From the NCBI RefSeq assembly GCF_000381365.1, contig NZ_KB905467.1:1239278-1303277 (forward strand): a stretch of 64,000 nt of DNA. Reading direction: 5' to 3'. This DNA is from Bacteroides salyersiae WAL 10018 = DSM 18765 = JCM 12988 (GTDB lineage: Bacteria; Bacteroidota; Bacteroidia; Bacteroidales; Bacteroidaceae). The notes beneath the pieces were generated by a model. That model did not search any database, was not told where the DNA came from, and saw only the letters and a program-made list of their open reading frames with translations. The translations under genes and the position numbers were made by a program. Shown in pieces: positions 1-9,900 of this stretch (position 1 is its first letter; the number at the start of each line of letters is the position of its first letter).

Positions 1-1187
1 CAGGTGTGACACAGACATCTCAATGGGGTGCCGGTATAAATGTACATTTCTATCATACACTGACTAAAGTCTCCTTTACGTTCAAAAAGAAAGATCCGGC
101 ACCCGAAGAGTTAATAATCGAAAAGATCCAGTTCCAAGGTGTGGGAGCAGAAGGGAAACTGACCGTACCCAGCATACCGACTGCAACAACAGAGAGTGGC
201 AAACCTGCTTTTGTCTGGAACAATATCACTACGGGGACTGTAACTTCCGATCTGGCTTCTACCCCTACGGCTCAAAAAACGGTGGGTACAGTTGCTACTC
301 AAATAGGTGACACGTTCTTTATGTTGCCTGCCGTTACCTTTTCGGATGCTGCTAAAATGATAGTCACCACCAATCATGGTATTCGGGAATTTCTGCTTAA
401 GGATATTGCCGAAGCTGTTGGCAGCAAACATTCCTGGCAGTCGGGCGAGCACATTAACTATAATATGACAATGTCTAATGAAGAATATACGATAACCGCT
501 ACCCCCTTACCATGGGAATGGGATGAAAACTCGGTAAATGTGATTTTCGACGGGCAGTATTACCTTAAGCTCTCACAAGGAAAAGTACGGTTGGGAGCCA
601 ATGGAGCCACAGTAAATATAACTGCTGAAACAAATTATGATGCGGATCCGAATACCGGATATCCGGTAGGTGCATTACTCAATAAGACGGGGATGGCTAC
701 GTGGGCTACGGTAACGATGGGTACTCCTACACTCTCGGGGACAGTGCGTACTTATGACATTACGGTTGTAATTCCTTCATACACAGCAGTTGCTACGGAA
801 AAACGGGAGACACAATTTTATATTGATGCAGGTAATCTACACCACAAGATACTGCTGGAACAGTGGGGTGGCACCGGGGTATGGCTCACTTCAAGTGAAA
901 CTTTGGATACCAATGATTTGGGAATCGGACTGACGAAACGGCGTGTACTTACCTTTACTTCGGGCAATCCGGGAAATTGGACTTGGGAAGTAACCGGCGT
1001 ACAAGATCCTGATAAGATTCTGCTCAATTGGGATACGATGTTCGGATCAAAAGGTGGAAATGGCGGAGTAATCTATTTTTATTACAATGCCGGTACCAAG
1101 GAAGGCACAACTGCTACGCTGACAGTGAGTAATACGAATGGCGATAATCCGGATATAACGGTGACATTGGCCGTTCCGCAGTGGTAA
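1..1187 (+). CDS. fimbrillin-like surface protein, 5' end outside window
   Basis: The reading frame is open from the first base, so the true start lies upstream; about 394 residues are visible. The visible part is rich in beta-strand and Thr/Gly, as in Bacteroidales fimbrillin (FimA/Mfa-type) subunits and their accessory proteins. It holds the phrase FDGQYYLKLS, and the next gene has a similar one (YDGQYMLGVS), so the two proteins share a domain type, probably an immunoglobulin-like or BACON-like fold. No catalytic motif is visible. It lies 35 bases upstream of a lipoprotein on the same strand, presumably in one fimbrial operon. The role as an exported fimbrial or adhesin component is inferred from family resemblance and context; the N-terminal signal peptide that would support it is not in the window. 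Confidence 0.6.
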   Translation, partial: GVTQTSQWGAGINVHFYHTLTKVSFTFKKKDPAPEELIIEKIQFQGVGAEGKLTVPSIPTATTESGKPAFVWNNITTGTVTSDLASTPTAQKTVGTVATQIGDTFFMLPAVTFSDAAKMIVTTNHGIREFLLKDIAEAVGSKHSWQSGEHINYNMTMSNEEYTITATPLPWEWDENSVNVIFDGQYYLKLSQGKVRLGANGATVNITAETNYDADPNTGYPVGALLNKTGMATWATVTMGTPTLSGTVRTYDITVVIPSYTAVATEKRETQFYIDAGNLHHKILLEQWGGTGVWLTSSETLDTNDLGIGLTKRRVLTFTSGNPGNWTWEVTGVQDPDKILLNWDTMFGSKGGNGGVIYFYYNAGTKEGTTATLTVSNTNGDNPDITVTLAVPQW

Positions 1188-1222
1188 ATGATAGGTTACG
1201 CTTTAAGAAAAGGAGACGAATT

Positions 1223-4200
1223 ATGATGAAATATATATCTTTAGTACTCAATAGAAGTTTTCTTCTATACACTTTGGTAGCAGCAATTTGGCTCACCGGT
1301 TGTGTAGAAGAAGAGTATACGAATTCTCCTAAAGGGACCGGCGTCAATATCCCGTTTGCTCTAACGATTCCCGACGTAGATATCCCCTCTCCCATTTCCC
1401 GTTCAATGACGGGAGCGGCCGGAGGATACAGAGAAGACGAGATAAAGAATGTAGACGTTCTGGTGTTCGAAGAGTCGGAAAACACCCCCGGACAGTATTT
1501 GTTTATGGAATGGAAGCCCGTCAGCACTAATATTACACAAACATTGGATGGTGGTACCTCTGCGGCAGAATTTTCTGTTGCGCTTACTCCTACTTCCAGG
1601 CCCACTTACGTTGTGCTACTTGCTAACAGACCACTCGGCACTGCAGCATATGAAAATATCTTGAAAGGTTTTGTGAAAGGATCAACAACGAAAGCTGCTG
1701 CAATGGCGCAGATGATTCATAGCGGTGATCCTACGCAATGGCCGGCCGACGGGCCGAATGACAACGGTAAATATCTGCCGATTCCCATGTATGGAGAGGT
1801 AAAGGTGTCGAAACTTGCCTATGCTGTCTCTATACCCGATATCAATATGAAACGGATGTTGGCACGTATTGACATTGCCAATTCCGTATCGAATTTCACA
1901 GTGGAAGAAGTATATCTTGTCAATTATAATAATGCCGGATATTTGTCTCCGGTATGGGATGCAAACGGAGTGGTAGATGTTGCAGCAGATGATCTTAATA
2001 TTCCTGTTGCCAATGATAAGAAAGTGGGCATCGATCCTGCCAATTATCATCTTGTAGCAGGCAATACGCCCTATGTCGGAAACATCTATACTTTCGAAGC
2101 CTCTGCCGCCGTAGATGATGCCGGTGGCAATGACGGAGCTGCGAGCCGTAAAGACGCTGTGTGTCTGATTGTAGGAGGACGGCGTACCGGAGAAACGTCT
2201 ACAACTTATTATCGGGTGGATTTCACCCAAACAGGAAAGACGGGAGAAGATGTAGAATACCTGCCTTTGTTGCGAAATCATAAATATATCATCAATATTA
2301 CAGAAGTGTCGGGTCCCGGTTATGATGATAAACAGAAAGCACTGGAATCTTATACGGTAATGTCCAATCTTAAGATGAGACTGATCACCTATGATCGTGA
2401 TAAGATAAAAGACGTGGTATACGACGGGCAGTATATGCTCGGAGTGAGTGAATCTGATGTACAACTGACTCAATACCAGATTGACAAATATGTGATAGAT
2501 GTTTTTACCGATGTTCCTTCGGGATGGAAAGCTACCGTCGCTTCTGATGGCGATTGGCTTAAATTTAATGGTGGTGGGAATACCAGTACCGATGTCATTA
2601 CAACGACAGGTGGAGCGAATGGCGATACCAGTTTTGCACTGCGTATACCCTATTGGTATCATGGAATAACCGGAGATTCGCGCACGGCCACTATTACGTT
2701 GCAGGCAGGGAGACTGACTCATGTTATCACTTTGACACAGACAATGATAGAGCCGGGAGTAATTCGTTTTGTAGACGGCTACGGGAATGAAATAGTGGAT
2801 GGATATGTTTTTCCACTCAGGAGTGACAACCCCAATAATCCGGAAGAAGCTCTTGAACCGCAGGTTTTGTACGCCGTGTTCTCTACACCCAAGATTGCCG
2901 TACGTCGTGGGGGTGGCACTATTTTTTATCCTAACGGAGGTTTAATCCCGGCTTTGAATACCTCGACTTCCCAGTTTTTTGTAGACAGGGTACAAGCATT
3001 CAGTATCCAGCCGGATCCGTTGAGGGCCGGTGATGGAGGAAATCTGTATTGGCGTACGGATGCATTGAATTTTGACCTGTATGATGAAGCGGACAAATAC
3101 CTCGGTAACAGACCTTTGCCAATTATTCAGCAGGAACGGACTTTTTCATTCCGTTTTCTTGCAAATACGGCAACCCGTACATTTGACGTTGATTTGGGTG
3201 CAGAACAATATCTGCAGTTATTTGTGAATCATAATTGGAAGATTGCAGGTATAGAAGAAGTGAGTGGGACCGAGTTGATACGTTCTACTGCTGATACAAA
3301 TGACAATGATATATTTGTAGGTAGAAGTAATGCAGATTCTAAGATGTATCAGTCATCCGTTGTCGGTTCGGATGAAGATGACGGCAAAGGAAATGCTGTG
3401 AATGGCCGTGGATACGACTTTAGATTAAAGATTATCCCCGGAAAATGGGCAGAGGGAAAAACAGGAATGATCAAGATTGATTTCGATAACGTATTCTATG
3501 CAGGATCGGGTGTTTTAAGTAAGTATCCGTTCCGTCTCATTATGTACCTGAATATGGTGAGCAGGAAATTGTCTTATACGGATGCTTCTTCACAACCTCA
3601 ATTTTATCTTTATCCGCTTCGGTTTGAGGAACGGAAGTCGTCTGAAACTAATAAAGGACTTCAGTTGAGTGCTGCCAATGCGGCCGCTACGTGCGCAGAG
3701 GTTGGTGATGGATGGCGGTTGCCTAATGCCAATGAGTTGATATTATCGTATATTTATCGCGATGTCTTAGGAGGAGTTGCTGCCGGTGAGGACAGCTATA
3801 CGAGTCAAAATATAGAAGGATGGTATATCAGTGAAACTCCGGCGAGTTACGATTACTATTGGTCTGCATCGACTTATTCAGATGGTTCGGGTTTTCCTTT
3901 AAATTTAGCAAGTGCTGCTTCTGGGAAAAAGAGCACCGGTGATAAGGCTAATTTTCGTTGTGTCCGAAACGGACCTGCCAGTGGAACGAAGTATCCTTAT
4001 CTGAGTGGAAAAACGATTATATCTCGTGATGCGGCAGGGGGAGTTCAGTCTTCAGTATTGTTAGGCTCAGAAAGTCCGTCGCAAAGTAATAAAGTTGCCC
4101 CTAAATTGGAAGTAGATCTTACCAGTAGTGTTGGTAATTGGACGACGGCTAATAGCGTTTGTACAGCAAAAGGCTGGCGTCTGCCCACTCAACGGGAAAT

Positions 4201-4450
4201 GTTGCTCATTCTCAGTATGGGCGGTGGAACGATTCCTCTTACACAAGGGACTGGATTTAGTAATACGACAGCTTGGTCAAGTGGATTTCAGGCAATTGCC
4301 GGATTTCATTGGACGCAAACTCTCCACAGTGGTAGCAATTATTATGCAATTAATCCCAGTAATGGTACTAATGGATATGAACAAAACGCTTGGGATGTAG
4401 CAACGGGTCCGGACTGGATGAATTATAGATGTGTCAGAACAGTGAACTGA
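1223..4450 (+). CDS. large fimbrial-type lipoprotein with two C-terminal Lcl/DUF1566-like domains
   Basis: About 1075 residues. I chose ATG 1223 because AGGAGA lies at 1211-1216 and the product then begins with a short basic stretch, a hydrophobic segment and the lipobox LTGC, so it is a lipoprotein. The N-terminal part resembles the fimbrillin/Mfa2 anchor group: a domain with a conserved VDVLVF strand after the lipid anchor, then several beta domains including a BACON-like one around YDGQYMLGVS. The C-terminal third holds two copies of the Lcl-type pattern: GWRLPNANEL followed by YYWSAST and FRCVRN, then GWRLPTQREM followed by YRCVRT. Such domains occur at the exposed tips of Bacteroidales fimbriae, so a tip or anchor adhesin role is likely but inferred. 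It is the last gene of its operon, before the hairpin at 4541-4587. Confidence 0.72.
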   Translation: MMKYISLVLNRSFLLYTLVAAIWLTGCVEEEYTNSPKGTGVNIPFALTIPDVDIPSPISRSMTGAAGGYREDEIKNVDVLVFEESENTPGQYLFMEWKPVSTNITQTLDGGTSAAEFSVALTPTSRPTYVVLLANRPLGTAAYENILKGFVKGSTTKAAAMAQMIHSGDPTQWPADGPNDNGKYLPIPMYGEVKVSKLAYAVSIPDINMKRMLARIDIANSVSNFTVEEVYLVNYNNAGYLSPVWDANGVVDVAADDLNIPVANDKKVGIDPANYHLVAGNTPYVGNIYTFEASAAVDDAGGNDGAASRKDAVCLIVGGRRTGETSTTYYRVDFTQTGKTGEDVEYLPLLRNHKYIINITEVSGPGYDDKQKALESYTVMSNLKMRLITYDRDKIKDVVYDGQYMLGVSESDVQLTQYQIDKYVIDVFTDVPSGWKATVASDGDWLKFNGGGNTSTDVITTTGGANGDTSFALRIPYWYHGITGDSRTATITLQAGRLTHVITLTQTMIEPGVIRFVDGYGNEIVDGYVFPLRSDNPNNPEEALEPQVLYAVFSTPKIAVRRGGGTIFYPNGGLIPALNTSTSQFFVDRVQAFSIQPDPLRAGDGGNLYWRTDALNFDLYDEADKYLGNRPLPIIQQERTFSFRFLANTATRTFDVDLGAEQYLQLFVNHNWKIAGIEEVSGTELIRSTADTNDNDIFVGRSNADSKMYQSSVVGSDEDDGKGNAVNGRGYDFRLKIIPGKWAEGKTGMIKIDFDNVFYAGSGVLSKYPFRLIMYLNMVSRKLSYTDASSQPQFYLYPLRFEERKSSETNKGLQLSAANAAATCAEVGDGWRLPNANELILSYIYRDVLGGVAAGEDSYTSQNIEGWYISETPASYDYYWSASTYSDGSGFPLNLASAASGKKSTGDKANFRCVRNGPASGTKYPYLSGKTIISRDAAGGVQSSVLLGSESPSQSNKVAPKLEVDLTSSVGNWTTANSVCTAKGWRLPTQREMLLILSMGGGTIPLTQGTGFSNTTAWSSGFQAIAGFHWTQTLHSGSNYYAINPSNGTNGYEQNAWDVATGPDWMNYRCVRTVN

Positions 4451-4540
4451 CCTAAGGTTGTGCAAATGTGTTACGTAAATCCTGTTTTATAGTGATTTTA
4501 AATCTCAACTGAGCCGACCTTAATGTTGTGTAATCATAAA

Positions 4541-4587
4541 AAATAAAACCGCAAGAGCTTTATAATTAGCTGTTTGCGGTTTTATTT
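4541..4587. terminator. bidirectional hairpin between fimbrial operon and tRNA-Arg
   Basis: AAATAAAACCGCAA at 4541-4554 pairs with its exact complement at 4574-4587, with a 19-base loop. The A-rich and T-rich flanks give a U-tract on either strand, so it can end both the rightward fimbrial operon and the leftward tRNA. Confidence 0.8.
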
Positions 4588-4589
4588 CG

Positions 4590-4663
<74 letters not shown>

Positions 4664-4752
4664 ATCCTTAATTGCGGTGCAAAGGTAATGCTTTTTGTGA
4701 AATATCAAAAACATTTCTATACTTTTTTTGTATCCATTTGTCCGGGAAAAGG

Positions 4753-6210
4753 CTATAAACCTAATGGTAAGCCTGTTAAATACCACAGAATAAACAACAA
4801 AGTCCAGCTTATCAATATGTAGACAGAATACCGCCATGTATACCTCAAAAGAGAGAGATAAGAGGATTGCTTATCGTATTGCTGCATATAAGTCAACACT
4901 AAGGGCATATAAAATAAAAAGGGAGTAATGGCGTTGGTGGCACTGTCTCCGATGCGGAAAGCACATTGCACCACATCGGGCGTAACTCCCATTTTGGCAA
5001 ATATAGGAACAAAGATGAAAGCCATAAATGTCCATTTGGAGGTGGCGGATACCATGATGAGGTTTATCATGGCACTGAACAGGATAAACAGAACAAGGGT
5101 AGGCAAATTGCCAAACTCGACAGAAGAGAGCAGATTGGCCCCCATAATGGCGAGGCATTTGTCTAAGTGCGAATATTCGAAACAGGCGAACATTTGTGCC
5201 GCAAAGAAGGCGATGACGAAATAAACGCCTAACAATTTCATCGGCTGGGCCAGTCCGTCTATGACATCGGCATCCGTGCGATAACGACCGGAGCTGAAAC
5301 CGTAAACCGTACCCATCAACCCGGCTCCCAATGACAGGAGGAATAGAATACCCATAATGAAAGGAGATCGCATCAAGTTACCGCTTACTCCGCGTAAAAT
5401 GCCATAAGAAGAAAAGGTGGACCACAGTACGATAGCCACATAAATCACCCCCACGATCACCGCCATCGTCAAAGCACGGCGTTCTTTGCGGGAGAGTGGC
5501 TTATAACCGTCGAAGTGCGTGCTACCTTCATAAGTGCCCATTGCCGGAAGCAGCTTCCGGCGGGTCACCCAATAGGCTACGGCCGTTATGAGAAAGGTAG
5601 AAGCAAACATAAAATAATAGTTGCACAACGGCCCTGTATCACCGTGTTCTATCCCGCCGGCCACGGCAGCTTCTTCCGTAGTCCGGGCAAGTAGCGGATC
5701 CATGGTGCTCAATACGATATTGGCACTGTATCCACAGGCTACAGAGGCATAAGCCGTTATGATTCCGGCTACCGGATGCAAACCGACGGAATGAAACAAG
5801 GTGGCGGCAATGGGAAGCAAAATAATATAACCGGCATCACCCACTACATTCGAAAGCAATCCGAGGAGGATCACCCAGAGAATAATCTTGTCTTTATCCT
5901 GCTTGCCACGAATTCCATGACGAATGCATGCATTTATAAATCCGGAATGCTGTGCCACACCGATTCCGAACATGGCTACAATCACCATCCCCAAAGGGGC
6001 AAAACCGGTGAAGTTGGTGACCATGTGCCGTAACAGCCAGCGAATCCCTTCCGGACTGAGCAGGCTCTGCACACGGATCTCTTCTCCTGTCTGTGGCAGC
6101 ATCACACTCAATCCATAGATTTCGAATATCCATGAAAGAAGTACGACCACCATCGTGAGCACAAAAAACATAGTGGCCGGATGGGGCATGCGCCATTTGC
6201 TACTCTTCAT
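4753..6210 (-). CDS. abgT: AbgT-family transporter (p-aminobenzoyl-glutamate / antimetabolite)
   Basis: About 485 residues from ATG 6210. The frame stays open another 15 codons upstream, but the chosen start gives the family-like MKSSKWRMPHPATMF and overlaps the stop of the regulator gene by 11 bases, which suggests translational coupling. There are about 12 hydrophobic segments. Family-type stretches such as GDAGYIILLP, SANIVLSTMDPLLA and a late RIGDSATNAITPF segment are recognisable. AbgT proteins take up p-aminobenzoyl-glutamate or, in the MtrF/YdaH branch, export sulfonamide-like drugs by proton exchange in the inner membrane; the direction here cannot be told from sequence. Co-operonic with a two-component system, which is not typical for abgT. 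Confidence 0.85.
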   Translation of the reverse strand: MKSSKWRMPHPATMFFVLTMVVVLLSWIFEIYGLSVMLPQTGEEIRVQSLLSPEGIRWLLRHMVTNFTGFAPLGMVIVAMFGIGVAQHSGFINACIRHGIRGKQDKDKIILWVILLGLLSNVVGDAGYIILLPIAATLFHSVGLHPVAGIITAYASVACGYSANIVLSTMDPLLARTTEEAAVAGGIEHGDTGPLCNYYFMFASTFLITAVAYWVTRRKLLPAMGTYEGSTHFDGYKPLSRKERRALTMAVIVGVIYVAIVLWSTFSSYGILRGVSGNLMRSPFIMGILFLLSLGAGLMGTVYGFSSGRYRTDADVIDGLAQPMKLLGVYFVIAFFAAQMFACFEYSHLDKCLAIMGANLLSSVEFGNLPTLVLFILFSAMINLIMVSATSKWTFMAFIFVPIFAKMGVTPDVVQCAFRIGDSATNAITPFLFYMPLVLTYMQQYDKQSSYLSLLRYTWRYSVYILISWTLLFILWYLTGLPLGL

Positions 6211-6958
6211 CGGCTTCGAGGTTGTCAAGATCGAGAATTCGAAGTTCGAGCGCACGCACTACTAGACGGGTGGCATTCACCCCTACCCGCTCGCCGTTCG
6301 GAAACAGCCGGCCTACCAAGTCGTTCTGTCGCTTTTCGAGTGATTTTACTCCAAAAGGCATGCCTTTGAGGTTGGCGATCATCTCTTTGGTGTATCCCAG
6401 TGCCAGATGGCGCAGGAAACGTTCGTCGTATTCGTCTATATCATAATTGATAACTGCTTCCTGACGCTTTGCATCGTTGGCAACAGACGCTTTGAAGCGG
6501 TCCACAATCTTTTCCAGTATGGGATAATTGAACACCAGCTTTTTGCCATCCATTACGGCCTGCACGTCTGTTTTGGTCAATAGCTCACCTGTTTTGAGGA
6601 TAATGCCGTCGGCACCGGCATCCAACACATCGACCCAGAGTTTTTCGTTCAATATTTCGCCGGTAAAGATAAGTACACGAACTCCTTTGTATCGTTTGAA
6701 TATATTGCGGCAGATATCGACTCCGATTGTTGTCGAGCCTCCCAAACCGAGATCGAGCAGTACCAGATCCGGTAGCCGGGCTTCTATCAACGGCCAGAAT
6801 TCGGCTTCGGTCATGGCGGTTCCGATTACTTCCGCATTGGGTATTTCGTGGCGGAATATCTCCTCCGTGCCTTTCAATTCGAGTTTTACATCTTCTACGA
6901 TAATTACTTTAAATTTCTTATCTTCCATCGTTTCGTTACATATATTGTTATGACTCAT
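6200..6958 (-). CDS. response regulator with C-terminal LuxR-like helix-turn-helix
   Basis: 252 residues from ATG 6958; ATG 6928 (MEDKKFKVII) is an equally good start and is more family-like. The receiver domain spans roughly residues 15-135: acidic pair VED near 22-23, phospho-acceptor Asp in VLLDLGLGG near 69, Thr in IFTGE near 99 and Lys in ILKTGE near 122, so all key residues are present. The C-terminal part (about 180-230) has a LuxR-type pattern, LALGYTKEMIANLKG. The gene follows the sensor kinase by 36 bases and overlaps the transporter start, so the kinase, regulator and AbgT are probably one transcript and the regulator may control the transporter. Confidence 0.85.
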   Translation of the reverse strand: MSHNNICNETMEDKKFKVIIVEDVKLELKGTEEIFRHEIPNAEVIGTAMTEAEFWPLIEARLPDLVLLDLGLGGSTTIGVDICRNIFKRYKGVRVLIFTGEILNEKLWVDVLDAGADGIILKTGELLTKTDVQAVMDGKKLVFNYPILEKIVDRFKASVANDAKRQEAVINYDIDEYDERFLRHLALGYTKEMIANLKGMPFGVKSLEKRQNDLVGRLFPNGERVGVNATRLVVRALELRILDLDNLEADEE

Positions 6959-6994
6959 TAGATATATTGTTATGTGGCTTTACATCGGTTGTCA

Positions 6995-9900
6995 TTACCG
7001 TTTCGGTAGAGTGAAGTAAACGGTAAAGCCTCCTTCCTGTGCCGGTTCGGCATTGATACGGCATCCGCGGCGTCCGGCAAATTCATCATGGTCCCGGATG
7101 ATCTGTTTGCATATCAGGTATTCCGTTCCCCTCAGTTCCCCTTTCTCACCGGAGGTCATTCGTGCCAGATTGGGATAGAATAACTTATTGAGTTCGTCCA
7201 CACTCTTTTCGCGACGCGTATCGGTAAAGAGGAAACGGATGTAATTCCCGTCTTCTGCAGCATGCAATTTTAATATCCCGTCTTCATGGACGGTGAGCGC
7301 TTCGTCGATCAGATTTTCAAGAAGAAAACGAAGCTGGTTGATGTCTCCGATGATTCTTTTTTCTGTCGGCTCCGTCAGAAATTCGATCCGGCTTGTTTTC
7401 CCTTTGCTTGCTTTCCGGAAATATTTCACGGCATATTCGCACAGGTCGGCTACGGAAATCGTGCTGCGGCGGAAGGTTACCTCTTCCAATTGCCGGGCAG
7501 CGCACGAACTCAGTATGGTAAAAATGCCTTTGTAATATTCTATCAATTCGCTGATGGCTTCTACATTTTCCCGTTCTTCCTCTTCCGAAAGGTTTTGTGT
7601 ATTCAGGCGTCCTACGATCTGTTTGATTTTGTTGGGGTAGTATATCGTTTCGTGCTTGATCGTCGAAAGGCAATTGTCGAGCACCATATTTTGCACATGC
7701 AGCATGCTGTCTTCCCACGAGGCACGTTGCGCTTCTTCGTGTGCCGATTCGATGTCACGGTACTTTATTGCCAGTTTGACTACTGCATTAAACACCACGA
7801 TGGCCACATAGCGGGCCACCAACTCGAACAGCAGACGGTCTGTTTCCTGCGTTGTCCCTTCCCGGCGTTCTAGATAGAGTACGCCTACACATTGATGTTC
7901 TCCACCGGCATCCACCACCAGCGGAATGGCTTGTGAAAGCCCGTCGGACAGATATTGCTGTCCGTTGAAACATTGCTGCATAAGTTCCGGCATCCTTTCA
8001 AGTCCGGGATTGGAGGCAAATTCGAGCCGGTGTGTCGTTTCATTGTATACGGCAAGGCTGAGCCGGTCGATTGTAAGCAACTCGTTGATGGAGTCGAAAG
8101 CCTCATTGACCAGCCGTTGGGGGATTTCTTTCAAGGTATCCTCTTCGCGTTGCAAGGCTTCGGCGGGTTCCTGCGCACGGATCAGGGAAGAAGCAAATAC
8201 TTTTTTATTGATTTCGAGAATCTGTTCCAGATTGAGCCTGTTGAGCAAACGCTTGCGTATATAGATGAGATAGTAACCGGCCAGCGAGATGACGAATAGC
8301 AGAATACAGAGGATAACTCCTACAATCTTATTGGTAGTGGAACGCTCCAGTTCGCGGCAATATCCTTCCAATGACTGGTCTTCGCTCTGCAATTTGTAGA
8401 GTGCCGTGAAAGCTGCATTGTTATAGTTGTATCCTTTCAACTGTTTCAGTGCCAGAAAAGCGACGGCTGCTTCATTCCGCACATCCAGGATGGCATGGAA
8501 GTCCGAATCGAACATTTCGTTCCACCAAGTCAGTTCGGCGGGTATTTCTTCGCCGACCAGTTTCATATATTTCTGCGGATGGCGGGCATATTTTTCATAA
8601 TGCCTGTTCAATATCATGATGGCCGAATCGGCATATACCAGCGCATCTTCGTAATACCCGTCTACGTTGGCAAAATAGGCGGCATTGGCATAGTCGGATG
8701 CTTCATTGAGCAGAGTTTCATAATCCGGATCCGTTACCGTTGCGATAGAATCGCCTGTCACCGGACCGGTAGCCTGTCCTGTCCCTCCGGTGCAGGAAGA
8801 AAACAGGCAAGCAGGCAGTAGGATGCACAATAGTATACCTATGGCCTTACGTATTCCCAATGGCAGCCGGAAGTAAAACCGGCTGCCATGTCCCGGTTCG
8901 CTTTCCACGTTGAACATGCACACCCGGAACAGGTTGTTTGTTTTACGGTATTTCTCAATAATCCCTTTGCAATTCATCAGTCCGAAGCCGCTCCCCTTGC
9001 TCAACCGCAGGGCTTCCGCGTCTTCGGCGGTTTTCGTGACGTTCATGCCGATGGCGCGCGAATCGTATACTTTCTCGCCGATGATGCAGGATACGTCTTC
9101 GGCCGAAAGGCCGCGTCCGTTATCTTCTACCGATATTTCCACGTATTCCTCTGTCTGACGGGCATAGATTCGCACGACTCCTCCTTCGGGAGTATATTTC
9201 CGGGCATTTTCGGCCAGTGTATTTATCATGAAAAGAGTCAGGGCCTTGTCGGCTTTCACTAAAATTGGAGCCGGCTCTATATCGAGTGTCTGTCTTTTCA
9301 TTTCGAATGCCCTCCGGCCTTTTGACAGGAGTTCGAAAAGCTCGTTCAGGCTGAAAGTCTCGATGTTCAGGCTCAGTGTACCTTGTTTCATTTTGATCCA
9401 CAAGGCGAGGATGTCATTGTATTCGTTGATGGTGGTTACCAGTTCGTCGATGTACTGGTATTTTTCTTTTTTGATAAGCGGATCATTGATAAATCCTTTG
9501 TCCGTCAGTTTGCGTACCTCGTTGAGTATGCGGTCGATATAGGGATTGATGCCGTTGACAATGGCAAGGCATGCCTTTTTTATCAGGTTCTGGCGTTTGT
9601 TGGCAGCAATGTGTTGTTCGTAGACATACCGTTGCTTTTCCAATTGGTTGCGTTCGTCGCTCAGCGAAGCGATGGTCTGTTCGTTGTCCATAGCCCAATC
9701 CACATAGGGAGTCAGTACATGTATCAGGGCCTGTTCGTCGCGGTTTAACCGGTGTTTGGGGATGAAACTTGCTTTGCCCTCTTCATTGACTTCAAGAATT
9801 ATCCTGTTCGGCCCGAACAGGCGGTCGATCCCTTCCTGAACAAGGGGAAGATTCATTGGGATGGAAGCCGTTATATCCCGGCATAATGCCAGGGTTTGTT

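Noticed and set aside
1114..1605. Minus-strand frame of 163 codons
   Set aside because: It is a shadow of the two fimbrial genes, with no family resemblance or start context.
1682..2722. Minus-strand frame of 346 codons
   Set aside because: It lies wholly inside the fimbrial lipoprotein gene and has a biased, low-complexity Ile/Arg/His-rich translation typical of an antisense shadow.
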